A stretch of DNA of 16,508 nucleotides from SIG714 sp045629725 (GCA_045629725.1 JAZQRT010000149.1:1-16508), one strand, 5' to 3'; counted from the first letter of the stretch, positions 1 through 7,550 are shown. Numbers and translations are program-made. Notes: a model not told the origin generated them from the sequence alone.

Positions 1-1049
1 AGAACCTTGCAAAAAACGGTCTTATCCCCTTCTCTGCATCGGTATTCGTTCTTTTCGGTATGAACATTGGTACTTGTATCACCGCTGTTCTTGCCGCTAT
101 CGGTTCCGGCAAGAGCGCAAAAAGAACAACCGTCATACACCTTTCATTCAACATTATAGGTACCGTTGTTTTCACAATACTTTGCTTGACCTTTCCTATA
201 ACCGAGCTTGTAGGAAATATCACTCCCGGAATACCCGATAAGCAGATCGCAAACATGCACACGATATTCAACATCGTCACAACACTTCTCCTTATTCCCT
301 TTGGTACACTTCTTGCAAAATTTGCAGAAAAGGTTCTTCCTGAGGGTAAAAATGATCAAACTGAAATTACTATTGCTTCTCTTAATGAGGAATACGGACG
401 TACAAGAACGACCCTCGGTTCAACAGCGGTTCAGACGGACATACTTGCAAAAGAGGTTGAGCACATGATTCGTCTTGCAGGTAACAACACCTATAAGTGC
501 TATAACGCGGTCATTAACAAGAATATATCCGATCTTGAGGATATCGAAAGGACAGAAGAACTTATTGACAGCATGAACAAGGAAATATCTCAATACATCT
601 CCAAGGTCATAGTCCACAGTAACAACAGCTCCAATGCAATCACCGTTGAAAAATACTTCCTTATTACGGGTAACGCCGAAAGAATAGGCGATCATGCACT
701 CAACATCGGCGGTTACCTCAACACAATTACAAAAAAATCTATCAACTTCTCAGAGCAAGCACTTAATGAGCTTGCAAGAATGCGTGATATAACAAAAAAA
801 GCCATCGACTTGATTCTTGAAAGAAGCTCCGATACCACGGAATGGCTTTGCGAGATCTCTGCAATCGAGCAACAGATCGACGATCTGACAGTTGAATACC
901 GCGAAAATCATCTTGAACGAATGAGAAAGGGACTTTGTTCCGAGGAAGCCTGCGTACTTTACTCCGAGCTTCTCACCGACTTTGAACGTATAGGCGACCA
1001 CGCACTCAATATTGCTCAGGCTTATAGCAAAATTCCTGTTAATAATTGA
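1..1049 (+). CDS. Na+/phosphate cotransporter with C-terminal PhoU-like domain, 5'-truncated
   Basis: The reading frame is open from position 3, so the gene begins outside the window. The visible N-terminal part carries the second Na/Pi-cotransporter repeat: a membrane segment ending in F-G-M-N-I-G-T-C-I-T-A, then L-A-A-I-G-S-G-K-S-A-K-R-T and H-L-S-F-N-I-I-G-T. Two further hydrophobic segments follow. From about codon 130 of the visible part the protein becomes hydrophilic and helical with two 'ERIGDHALNI' motifs (codons at about 679 and 991), the signature of PhoU-type three-helix bundles fused to bacterial NptA-like (PF02690) transporters. Family knowledge: these proteins import phosphate with Na+, and the PhoU-like tail probably regulates transport. 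The stop codon TGA lies inside the -35 box of the next transcription unit. The family call is firm; the substrate is inferred. Confidence 0.9.
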   Translation, partial: NLAKNGLIPFSASVFVLFGMNIGTCITAVLAAIGSGKSAKRTTVIHLSFNIIGTVVFTILCLTFPITELVGNITPGIPDKQIANMHTIFNIVTTLLLIPFGTLLAKFAEKVLPEGKNDQTEITIASLNEEYGRTRTTLGSTAVQTDILAKEVEHMIRLAGNNTYKCYNAVINKNISDLEDIERTEELIDSMNKEISQYISKVIVHSNNSSNAITVEKYFLITGNAERIGDHALNIGGYLNTITKKSINFSEQALNELARMRDITKKAIDLILERSSDTTEWLCEISAIEQQIDDLTVEYRENHLERMRKGLCSEEACVLYSELLTDFERIGDHALNIAQAYSKIPVNN

Positions 1050-1074
1050 CTTTTCTCAGAAAAACGTGTATAAT
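1046..1074 (+). promoter_or_regulatory. Sigma-A promoter for the sensor kinase / response regulator pair
   Basis: TTGACT (1046-1051), a 17-bp spacer and a perfect TATAAT (1069-1074). The -35 box contains the stop codon of the transporter gene. Transcription should start near 1081, so the two-component genes can be expressed independently of the transporter. Confidence 0.85.
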
Positions 1075-1092
1075 ATACGGTGATATTAAACC

Positions 1093-1116
1093 CTCTGAGC
1101 GTTCTATGCTTCAGAG
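1093..1116 (+). other. Small hairpin in the leader of the kinase transcript
   Basis: CTCTGA (1093-1098) and TCAGAG (1111-1116) are perfect inverted repeats around a 12-nt loop, shortly after the predicted transcription start and before the ATG at 1142. A role in translation is possible but nothing in the sequence shows one. Confidence 0.35.
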
Positions 1117-1141
1117 TATATTGTTGAAAAGTGAAATCGTT

Positions 1142-2215
1142 ATGAAGAAAAAAATTCAGATTACAAAAGAACTCCTCAAAGACTCGGTATTTACAATAAT
1201 AATCCTTATTTCAGCCTTTGTGCTGAACCTTCTTATGCAGGAAATATTTGATACAAGATCGCTGATTCCAATGGTATTCGTGCTTGGAGTATTCCTTGTA
1301 TCCTTGAAGACTACAGGTTATTTTTACGGTATTACCGCTTCTATAATAAGCGTACTTCTTGTAAACTACGCCTTTACCTACCCCTATTTCGCAATTGATC
1401 TTATCTCCCCTGAATGTGTAATGTCCGCAATCGTTATGCTTGTGGTTGCAATACTTACGGGAACCCTCACCACCAAGATCAAGGAACACGAAAAAATAAA
1501 GGCAGAAACCAAAACGGAGCACATGAGAGCAAATCTCCTCAGAGCAGTTTCCCACGATCTGCGCACGCCCCTTACCTCCGTTTACGGTTCAAGCTCAGCC
1601 ATCATTGAAAACTATGATGATATAAGCCGTGAGCAAAAGCTGCGCCTTCTTTCCGAGATACAGGATGATGCCCAGTGGCTTATCCGCATGGTTGAAAATC
1701 TTCTTTCCGTAACCCGTCTTGATTCAAAGGACGTTAAGATCAAAAAATGCCCCACTGTTCTTGAGGAGCTTATTGACTCGGTTCTTGTTAAATTCAAAAA
1801 AAGATGCCCCCGTCACGAGGTTGATGTTCAGATTCCCGAGGAGTTTTTATCCATCCCCATGGACCCAATGCTGATCGAACAGGTCATCGTCAATCTTCTT
1901 GAAAATTCAGTGCATCATGCCGAGGGTATGACTAAGCTCAGTCTCATAGTTGAAAAAAACGGAGAAAACGCAGTTTTCCGAATAATCGACGACGGCTGCG
2001 GCTTCAAGGAAGAAAATTTAAAATCCGTTTTAACAGGTTATTTTGAAAAAACTTCCCGCCCTGCTGACGGAACAAGAAGCAATATGGGCATTGGACTTTC
2101 CGTATGCTCTGCAATCATTACTGCTCACGGAGGAGAAATATCCGTGAAAAACCTCAAGCCCCGAGGCTCCGAGGTATCTTTTACACTAAAATCAGAGGAA
2201 CAAAATGAGCAATAA
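1142..2215 (+). CDS. KdpD-like sensor histidine kinase (DUF4118 membrane domain + HisKA + HATPase_c)
   Basis: Numbered from the ATG at 1142 (357 aa). Residues 15-112 hold about four hydrophobic segments in the arrangement of the KdpD transmembrane domain (DUF4118). The HisKA domain follows, with the phospho-accepting His138 in S-H-D-L-R-T-P-L-T. The ATPase domain has the N box (E-Q-V-I-V-N-L-L-E-N-S), the G1 box D-D-G-C-G-F and the G2 box M-G-I-G-L-S. The large cytoplasmic KdpD and universal-stress domains of full-length KdpD are missing, so K+/c-di-AMP sensing as in classical KdpD cannot be assumed. An in-frame TTG at 1046 would extend the ORF by 32 codons, but it lies in the -35 box and upstream of the predicted transcript start. 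ATG at 1106 is an alternative. Neither start has a strong ribosome site. The 3' end overlaps the regulator by 11 bp. Confidence 0.9.
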   Translation: MKKKIQITKELLKDSVFTIIILISAFVLNLLMQEIFDTRSLIPMVFVLGVFLVSLKTTGYFYGITASIISVLLVNYAFTYPYFAIDLISPECVMSAIVMLVVAILTGTLTTKIKEHEKIKAETKTEHMRANLLRAVSHDLRTPLTSVYGSSSAIIENYDDISREQKLRLLSEIQDDAQWLIRMVENLLSVTRLDSKDVKIKKCPTVLEELIDSVLVKFKKRCPRHEVDVQIPEEFLSIPMDPMLIEQVIVNLLENSVHHAEGMTKLSLIVEKNGENAVFRIIDDGCGFKEENLKSVLTGYFEKTSRPADGTRSNMGIGLSVCSAIITAHGGEISVKNLKPRGSEVSFTLKSEEQNEQ

Positions 2216-2906
2216 TAAATATAAGATTCTTATAGTTGAGGATGAGGCAAACATAAGAAGCTTTATCCAGACAATACTTGAAGCCAAGGGATATCAAGTT
2301 ATAGCCGAAAGAACCTGCAAAAATGCCATCATGGTCTTCACCTCGCATCTACCAGATCTTGTTATTCTTGATCTTGGTCTTCCTGATGAGGACGGCACAG
2401 ATTTTATAAGGACCATCAGAAAAAAATATTATACGCCGATCATCGTTCTATCTGCCCGCAGCTCCGAGGAAGATAAGGTGGAAAGCCTTGAGCTTGGTGC
2501 CAACGATTACATCACCAAGCCCTTTGGTACAGCTGAGCTTGTGGCGAGGATAAAGGCGGCTCTGAGAAGCAACAGAATGATGGATCCCGAATATCTTAAA
2601 AAAGGTATTTTCACCCTGCAAGAGCTTAAGGTGAATTTTGATACAAGAGTCGCTACCGTCAAAGATGAGGATATACATCTTACGCAAACAGAGTATAATA
2701 TCCTTTCCCTGCTGTGTCAGAATAGCAGTAAAGTTATGACGTATTCGGAGATCATTACAGCTATTTGGGGATTTACCGACGATTTCTCCGTAAAAAAACT
2801 GCAGGTAAATATGGCAAATCTAAGAAAAAAGCTTGGTTGCTCCCCCGGTAAAAATAAATATATTATCAACGAGCTTGGGATTGGATATAGAATTAATAAA
2901 GAATAA
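2205..2906 (+). CDS. OmpR/PhoB-family response regulator (KdpE-like)
   Basis: 233 aa. The receiver domain (about residues 6-120) has the acidic pair E12-D13, the phospho-acceptor Asp56 in L-V-I-L-D-L-G-L-P, switch Ser83 and Lys105 in Y-I-T-K-P-F. The C-terminal winged-helix DNA-binding domain (about 135-232) contains the typical T-Q-T-E-Y-N-I-L-S-L-L and V-N-M-A-N-L-R-K-K-L segments. It is translationally coupled to the kinase (11-bp overlap) and has a good ribosome site (GAGGAAC) inside the kinase gene, so it is the cognate partner. Its regulon cannot be read from the sequence. The adjoining phosphate transporter is a candidate target, but no kdpFABC genes are visible. Confidence 0.92.
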   Translation: MSNNKYKILIVEDEANIRSFIQTILEAKGYQVIAERTCKNAIMVFTSHLPDLVILDLGLPDEDGTDFIRTIRKKYYTPIIVLSARSSEEDKVESLELGANDYITKPFGTAELVARIKAALRSNRMMDPEYLKKGIFTLQELKVNFDTRVATVKDEDIHLTQTEYNILSLLCQNSSKVMTYSEIITAIWGFTDDFSVKKLQVNMANLRKKLGCSPGKNKYIINELGIGYRINKE

Positions 2907-2913
2907 TAAAATG

Positions 2914-2953
2914 GGCTGTAAAAAACTCAGTGCGAGGTTTTACAGCCTTTTTT
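2914..2953 (+). terminator. Rho-independent terminator of the two-component operon
   Basis: Perfect 10-bp stem GGCTGTAAAA (2914-2923) / TTTTACAGCC (2938-2947) followed by six T. Read on the minus strand the stem is followed by CATTTTATT, so it may also stop the convergent peptidase transcript. Confidence 0.92.
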
Positions 2954-3034
2954 ATTCACTTTTTTTGAATAAAATTAATCAAATGATACATGTTTGTTAA
3001 AGGCAGGCTTTACCTCACTGCTGCGGACTATGGC

Positions 3035-3724
3035 TTATGCTTCAAAGCATTTAACATCTCCCAACAATTTAATCTCGCCATCATGAATTAAAATGGCTCC
3101 CTTCATCAGCGAGGTTGCATATACCTTTTTATTACGTTCTTTAATTACTTTTTTAATTGACTGAATTTGCTCCTCGGTGCCTTCATAATGCACTTCGAGA
3201 TAAAAATCATCTATATATTGTAATCCTTTATAGTATTTAAACTCAGGATAATCGTGATCGGGGGACAGATGATATTCGCAAAGCTGGATAACCGCGCCTG
3301 CACTATATCCCATGATGATACCGGTATGCCTTGCTAAACTGTCCTGCAAATCAAATTCTATGATCCTTTCCATCATTCTATCCGGCAAGCCTCCGGGAAA
3401 ATAAACAATATCAGCACTTTTAATTATTTCACTTGCAGATTCCTTTGTATCTGTAAAATAGTTTACAAAAGAAATATTATCCTCAGGTATACCGTATGCT
3501 TTAAATCCGCTTACAATTCCTTGGTATAATCTCCCGTTCTCTTTACCATACAAGGAATTCCAATCCAAAATGGATCTTACTGCATTATCATGAAAAGAAA
3601 AAGCAACCACCGCAACATGATGGGTAGACTTTAAGTATTTTTTTAACTCATCAAACAGCCATTGGTCTTGTATTCCATATCCTTCAAGTAAAATATTTAC
3701 CACTGCATTTAATCCTGCTTTCAT
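3035..3724 (-). CDS. Peptidase S51 (dipeptidase E-like) / type 1 glutamine amidotransferase-like protein
   Basis: 229 aa from the ATG at 3724. The fold markers are a central Y-F-P-G-G-L-P loop (about 108-114), the nucleophile-elbow motif G-Y-S-A-G-A with Ser141, and a later H-Y (His179) where S51 enzymes carry the catalytic His. Characterised members cleave N-terminal Asp-X dipeptides or related substrates; this specificity is unproven here. An alternative start is GTG at 3703, which has a better placed AGGA (9 nt upstream). The open frame extends upstream through the tRNA gene, but that part is not coding. The start lies only 23 bp from the terminator that follows tRNA-Glu, so no separate promoter is apparent and expression may depend on read-through. 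To the eye the gene is more AT-rich than its neighbours, which could indicate acquisition next to the tRNA. Confidence 0.8.
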   Translation of the reverse strand: MKAGLNAVVNILLEGYGIQDQWLFDELKKYLKSTHHVAVVAFSFHDNAVRSILDWNSLYGKENGRLYQGIVSGFKAYGIPEDNISFVNYFTDTKESASEIIKSADIVYFPGGLPDRMMERIIEFDLQDSLARHTGIIMGYSAGAVIQLCEYHLSPDHDYPEFKYYKGLQYIDDFYLEVHYEGTEEQIQSIKKVIKERNKKVYATSLMKGAILIHDGEIKLLGDVKCFEA

Positions 3725-3747
3725 AACTTTTTCATACCTACAATAGC

Positions 3748-3778
3748 AAAAAGCCTCACCCTGCTCGGATGAGGCTTT
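3748..3778 (-). terminator. Terminator directly behind tRNA-Glu
   Basis: On the minus strand AAAGCCTCA, an 11-nt loop and TGAGGCTTTTT form a 9-bp stem with a T run. The stem begins at the last base of the encoded CCA, so the tRNA 3' end and the terminator are fused with no gap. Confidence 0.85.
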
Positions 3779-3852
3779 GGTGACCCGTACGGGAATCGAA
3801 CCCATGTTTCCAGCGTGAGAGGCTAGCGTCTTGACCGCTTGACCAACGGGCC
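3778..3852 (-). tRNA. tRNA-Glu (anticodon CUC)
   Basis: 75 nt including encoded CCA. The minus strand gives acceptor stem GGCCCGT / ACGGGTC, a D arm closed by GTC/GAC, anticodon stem CTAGC / GCTGG with loop CTCTCAC (anticodon CTC, decoding GAG), T arm ATGGG-TTCGATT-CCCGT, then A73 and CCA. From recalled sequence knowledge, the body closely resembles Bacillus tRNA-Glu. The CUC isoacceptor reads only GAG, so a UUC isoacceptor is expected elsewhere in the genome. Confidence 0.96.
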
Positions 3853-3855
3853 TTT

Positions 3856-3876
3856 TGTTCCCTTCTTGCGGGAACA
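3856..3876 (-). other. Hairpin at the 5' end of the tRNA-Glu precursor
   Basis: TGTTCCC (3856-3862) and GGGAACA (3870-3876) form a perfect 7-bp stem. It begins at about the predicted transcription start (near 3875) and ends 4 nt before the mature tRNA. It may protect or help process the short precursor; this is inference. Confidence 0.5.
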
Positions 3877-3881
3877 GTGGT

Positions 3882-3910
3882 ATTATAGCATGTTGTATCA
3901 AAAAAATCAA
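3882..3910 (-). promoter_or_regulatory. Sigma-A promoter of tRNA-Glu
   Basis: On the minus strand: TTGATT (3905-3910), 17-bp spacer, perfect TATAAT (3882-3887). The predicted start lies about 23 nt upstream of the mature tRNA. Confidence 0.85.
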
Positions 3911-3961
3911 TATGCAATTTATACAAAATTGTATATATTTTTTTGACGGTTTTCAACAAAA

Positions 3962-4966
3962 TTAGGCGTTGGGTTCAGGTATGGGTGTTGCGTTTTCGGG
4001 AAGCCTCGGTAGGAAGAGAAATTCATCGTATACCGTCTGAACTGCATTCGATTTATCCTTATTCTTTACAAGGCTTACCGTAAGTCTTTCCCTGTGCATG
4101 TTATAATCAACGGTTAGACCTGAGGTATGATTTATGAAAAGCTCTGCAGGAATAAACACAGATTTATCTTCAATCACCACGGGAGCTTCAAGTATCAACT
4201 CTACTCCGTTCATTTCAACGTAGGGCGAGCCGTTTTTTACCATCATATAGGTTCCGTCCGATTTATAGAACCTCATGGATTCAGCGTCCCCTATGACCAT
4301 AAGTGATATTTCAGCAGCAAAATCCGAAAGATTTAGATAAACCGTATCGTCCCCGTTTTTAAACACGTAGCTGCCTTGATGGTTTTTTGAATACTTCATA
4401 AACTCGTATTTTACCGTTACAAGAGCAGGAACACCGTTTCCTCCGAGGTTCGGGCGCATTACAAAAACTGCTGCTAAAATAAGAAATACGGACACGATAA
4501 CAAGGGCGATACAAAGGCCTTTGTATATCCTCGGACGTTCTATGACTGAAATGGCTGCTTCTGTTTTCATTTGAGCAGAGTCTATCATTTCAGGTTCTTT
4601 TTGAGCCTTTTTGATTTCTTCCTTCTCTACCTTTGTATTTTTTTCTGGTTTAGGCATTTCTTCTTTTTCTGCTTTTACCTCTTTCACCTCTTGAGGCGTA
4701 TTTACAATGGGATTTGCTTTTTCGTTGGAACTTCGCTTATCCGAGCTTGGAAGATATATCTTTCCCTTATACTCCTCCTCAGCGTGATGCGCACGCTTTT
4801 TTATCTTTGGTGCTGTTTCCGCCTGTTCCTTTAATTTGTGTACCTGCGCTTTTTTTTCATATGTTGACGGATTTGCTTGTATTTTTCCATTCCCCTTGAG
4901 CTTAACCTTTGGCGGATCAGATGGGGCACCCGTTTTCATAACAATTTTATCTTCTTTTTTTTGCAC
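3962..4966 (-). CDS. Single-pass membrane protein: Lys/Glu-rich cytoplasmic region plus extracellular stalk-like domain
   Basis: 334 aa from GTG at 4966, chosen because GGAGG lies 5 nt upstream (4972-4976). A TTG at 4984 overlapping the rsmG stop has no ribosome site. Residues 1-145 are low-complexity and highly charged (repeated K/E and K-P stretches) with no cleavable signal. One transmembrane helix follows at about 150-170 (L-C-I-A-L-V-I-V-S-V-F-L-I-L). The C-terminal half is probably outside the cell. Residues about 205-305 resemble the copper amine oxidase N-terminal 'stalk' domain (P-Y-V-E-M-N-G, E-A-P-V-V-I-E-D-K-S-V-F-I-P-A-E-L-F, G-L-T-V-D-Y), a domain common on clostridial surface proteins. 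It starts 14 bp after rsmG and is the last gene of the U32-rsmG operon. The function is unknown. Confidence 0.8.
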   Translation of the reverse strand: MQKKEDKIVMKTGAPSDPPKVKLKGNGKIQANPSTYEKKAQVHKLKEQAETAPKIKKRAHHAEEEYKGKIYLPSSDKRSSNEKANPIVNTPQEVKEVKAEKEEMPKPEKNTKVEKEEIKKAQKEPEMIDSAQMKTEAAISVIERPRIYKGLCIALVIVSVFLILAAVFVMRPNLGGNGVPALVTVKYEFMKYSKNHQGSYVFKNGDDTVYLNLSDFAAEISLMVIGDAESMRFYKSDGTYMMVKNGSPYVEMNGVELILEAPVVIEDKSVFIPAELFINHTSGLTVDYNMHRERLTVSLVKNKDKSNAVQTVYDEFLFLPRLPENATPIPEPNA

Positions 4967-4980
4967 TTTTGCCTCCGTTT

Positions 4981-5721
4981 TCAAAGGGGAGATTTACATA
5001 TCTTTGCATAGGCTCTCGGATAATCATCCCGTGTACCCTTTTGCTTTTTAATTATGTATATATATCTCTGCATTCCCTCGAGAATGAAAATTTCTTCCTT
5101 CACTTCTCCGCCGCCAAGAAGAACAATTCCCTTTTTGGCTTTTTCATATTCTTCCTTGCCCGTGCTTCCCTTCATGGCAATAAATCTGCCGCCAAGCTTA
5201 ACAAAGGGTATGCAAAGCTCGGAAAGTATATCAAGGCTCGATACTGCTCTTGCAGTTACAACGTCAAAGCGTTCCCTATAGTTTTTGTTGTGGGCAAGTT
5301 CTTCCGCTCTGCACGCAACAGTTTTTACATTAAGTGACATTACCCTTGCAACTTCCTCTATAAACGTCAGCTTTTTTGCTGTACTATCAAGAGAAATAAT
5401 TTCAACATCATCTCTTACAAGGGCTATTGGAAGAGTGGGAAAACCTCCTCCGCATCCAACATCAAGCATTTTTGCGCCCTTGGGTATCATATTTACAATG
5501 GCAAGACAATCACAATAATGCTTCACGATCGTTCCGTCCACGTCCTTGATCGCCGTAAGATTCATTCTTGCGTTGGTTTCAAGGAGCATTTGGGTCAACT
5601 TATAAAACCTTTTTCTGTTTTCTTCAATATCGAATTCTGACAGTCCGTTCTCAGAAAGTCTAAGACTGAAGATCTCACAAAACTCTTTATATTCGGGTAT
5701 TACTACCTCATATTTACTCAT
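4981..5721 (-). CDS. rsmG: 16S rRNA (guanine-527-N7) methyltransferase RsmG
   Basis: 246 aa, about the usual length. The SAM-binding motif is M-L-D-V-G-C-G-G-G-F-P at residues 85-95. Other family markers are R-M-N-L-T-A-I (52-58), H-Y-C-D-C-L (68-73), the acidic end of strand 2 (I-S-L-D-S, 109-113) and V-T-A-R-A-V-S-S-L (155-163). The enzyme methylates G527 of 16S rRNA, where loss gives low-level streptomycin resistance in known bacteria. Its ATG overlaps the stop of the U32 gene (ATGA) and is preceded by AGGAG. In many Firmicutes rsmG lies near the origin with mnmG; here it is instead coupled to a U32 peptidase. Confidence 0.96.
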   Translation of the reverse strand: MSKYEVVIPEYKEFCEIFSLRLSENGLSEFDIEENRKRFYKLTQMLLETNARMNLTAIKDVDGTIVKHYCDCLAIVNMIPKGAKMLDVGCGGGFPTLPIALVRDDVEIISLDSTAKKLTFIEEVARVMSLNVKTVACRAEELAHNKNYRERFDVVTARAVSSLDILSELCIPFVKLGGRFIAMKGSTGKEEYEKAKKGIVLLGGGEVKEEIFILEGMQRYIYIIKKQKGTRDDYPRAYAKICKSPL

Positions 5722-7418
5722 TTTATTCTCCTGATCTCCTTCTTTGTGGGAAGCTTCTGTATATAGGCTTTGATAACAGCCTCCGCACCGCGTTTTCCTT
5801 CATCGGTAAAAATAAAGTGCATATTATCAATTCCCGCAGACTCAAGTCTGTCGTGGTAATCCGCCATGTACGTCGGAACGGAATTGAGCACGATCTCACG
5901 TCCGCCCTCTTTGACAATGGGAAAAGCAACTCCTCGTCTATCCTTTAAAAGCTCTGTTCCAACAGGCTTTTCAAGTGTCATCAATGGGAGCTTTCCGTAT
6001 ACTATCACGCTTTTTTTATTCTTTATATCTCTGATCTGAGGAAGAATAAGCTCGGGTGAAAGGATCACTTCCTCAAAGTCCTTGCAATATACCTCAGCGC
6101 TGAAGCTATTATATATATTGAGCCTGTAATCTCCGCGAAGGATAAATCCTGCCTCTTTTGCAAGATTTATGTGCCCAACATTACCTACAAGAGCATACTT
6201 CGCTCCGAGATTTTTGGCCCTTTCAAGATCCTTTTTTATGTTTTCGCGCTCATTCTCAGGTATTACTGGCGGCATAACGATACCGTTTGCCATACCCTTC
6301 TTGAATCTGTCAAGGGGGAGATATATCTCGTCAAAATAAGTTGCGGCAATATCCGGAATATTCTCGGGATTATAAAATCTTGCACTGCGCTTTTTTCCCG
6401 TGGAGGATGACTTTGGAAGCTGTGCGTTGAATTTTCCCTTTGCCTGTCTTTCCGTAATATTTATCGGCTCTTTTCTATACCCCAGATCCTTTATATTTAC
6501 ATCAGCATTTCTTGATGCATCCTTATCCGACCCTGTTCTTACACCAAGCATTTTCTCATCGATCCTGCCGGTGAAATATCCATCTGTAAAGCCTTGACGG
6601 GAAAACACCTTCATAAGGTCACCTATCTCCTGATAGGTGGCGTTGCGTCTTTCATCCACAAGTCTGCTGTAAAGAGATACTGCGGTGTATACGTAATCGG
6701 GTGATTTCATTCTTCCCTCGATCTTAAGTGCAGAAACACCCATATCAATAAGCTTTGTCACGTACGCGGCAAGACAGTTGTCCTTAAGGCTTAAAGGATA
6801 TCTTCCGTTATAAGGAAGTCTGCAGGGCTGAGCACATTCTCCGCGGTTTCCGCTTCTGCCGCCTATGATCGAGCTCATAAGGCACTGTCCCGATTGTGAA
6901 ACGCATAGCGCACCGTGTACAAATGCTTCGATCTCAATGGGAGAGCTTTGCGTAAGCTTTTTGATGTTTTCACCGCTGAGCTCTCTTGCACACACCATTC
7001 TTGAGAATCCCAATTTTGAAAGATATTCTGCAGCCTCTGCATTGTGACCCGTGCACTGAGTTGAAGCGTGAAGGCGCATTTCGGGATAATACTCCCTTAT
7101 AAGCTTTGCAAATCCAAGGTCCGCCACGATAAGAGCATCTACTCCCGTATTATAAAGGAACCCAACGAACTCCATGGCTTCCTTGAGCTGTCTGTCATAT
7201 ATGAGCGTATTGAGAGTTACATAAAGCCTCACGCCTCTTTCATGACAAAATTCCACCGCTTCCTTTATTGCGTTTCTGTCAAAATTCTTGGCGTTCATTC
7301 TTGCATTGAACTGTGTTCCTCCGATATATACAGCGTCCGCGCCCGCATAAACAGCCGCGCGGAGCACCTCGAAATTACCCGCAGGAGAAAGCACCTCGGG
7401 AAGCTTTTTATTTTCCAT
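5718..7418 (-). CDS. U32-family peptidase / RNA-hydroxylation-type protein
   Basis: 566 aa. It begins with the U32 hallmark L-S-P-A-G-N-F-E (10-17) and A-G-A-D-A-V-Y-I-G-G (25-34). The core motif E-A-F-V-H-G-A-L-C (164-172) is followed by C179, C195 and C199 in G-R-S-G-N-R-G-E-C-A-Q-P-C-R. This cysteine pattern ligates a 4Fe-4S cluster in related proteins. Family knowledge: despite the peptidase name, several U32 proteins act in prephenate-dependent hydroxylation of rRNA (RlhA) or tRNA (TrhP). A long C-terminal part (about 300-566) continues as a second, less conserved domain, as in longer clostridial members. It is the first gene of the operon, with AAGGA 7 nt before ATG. The neighbouring rsmG fits an RNA-modification role, but this is inference. 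Confidence 0.9.
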   Translation of the reverse strand: MENKKLPEVLSPAGNFEVLRAAVYAGADAVYIGGTQFNARMNAKNFDRNAIKEAVEFCHERGVRLYVTLNTLIYDRQLKEAMEFVGFLYNTGVDALIVADLGFAKLIREYYPEMRLHASTQCTGHNAEAAEYLSKLGFSRMVCARELSGENIKKLTQSSPIEIEAFVHGALCVSQSGQCLMSSIIGGRSGNRGECAQPCRLPYNGRYPLSLKDNCLAAYVTKLIDMGVSALKIEGRMKSPDYVYTAVSLYSRLVDERRNATYQEIGDLMKVFSRQGFTDGYFTGRIDEKMLGVRTGSDKDASRNADVNIKDLGYRKEPINITERQAKGKFNAQLPKSSSTGKKRSARFYNPENIPDIAATYFDEIYLPLDRFKKGMANGIVMPPVIPENERENIKKDLERAKNLGAKYALVGNVGHINLAKEAGFILRGDYRLNIYNSFSAEVYCKDFEEVILSPELILPQIRDIKNKKSVIVYGKLPLMTLEKPVGTELLKDRRGVAFPIVKEGGREIVLNSVPTYMADYHDRLESAGIDNMHFIFTDEGKRGAEAVIKAYIQKLPTKKEIRRIK

Positions 7419-7454
7419 AGTTTTTCCTTTTCTTACATTATATCCTTACCTTTT

Positions 7455-7483
7455 AGTATACATCATTATCCCTTTTTTGTAAA
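7455..7483 (-). promoter_or_regulatory. Sigma-A promoter of the U32-rsmG-membrane protein operon
   Basis: On the minus strand: TTTACA (7478-7483), 17-bp spacer, TATACT (7455-7460), about 37 bp before the ATG. It has four or more matches in each box. Confidence 0.75.
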
Positions 7484-7510
7484 GCGTTTTTTATTAATTT
7501 TCTTACCTTT

Positions 7511-7550
7511 TTCTTAGGGGAAACTTTTTGTAAAAAGTTTCCCCTAAGAA
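7511..7550. repeat. Long perfect inverted repeat (19-bp stem, 2-nt loop)
   Basis: Left arm 7511-7529 (TTCTTAGGGGAAACTTTTT) and its exact reverse complement 7532-7550 are separated only by GT. It sits upstream of the U32 promoter and is flanked by A/T runs. It looks like the edge of an intergenic palindromic element rather than a terminator, since no minus-strand gene ends here; the nearest one ends at 7851 and has its own terminator. Confidence 0.9.

Noticed and set aside
1046..1141. In-frame 32-codon extension of the kinase from TTG
   Set aside because: The codons lie in the -35 and -10 boxes and leader of the kinase promoter, and the TTG has no ribosome site.
3725..3910. Upstream extension of the S51 peptidase frame
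   Set aside because: It reads through the terminator, the tRNA-Glu gene and the tRNA promoter in antisense-free but non-coding sequence; the protein similarity begins after ATG 3724.
3920..3935. AT-only palindrome TATACAAAATTGTATA as a terminator of the stalk-protein operon
   Set aside because: The stem has almost no GC and no T run follows on the minus strand, so a terminator role is not supported; it could be chance in an AT-rich spacer.
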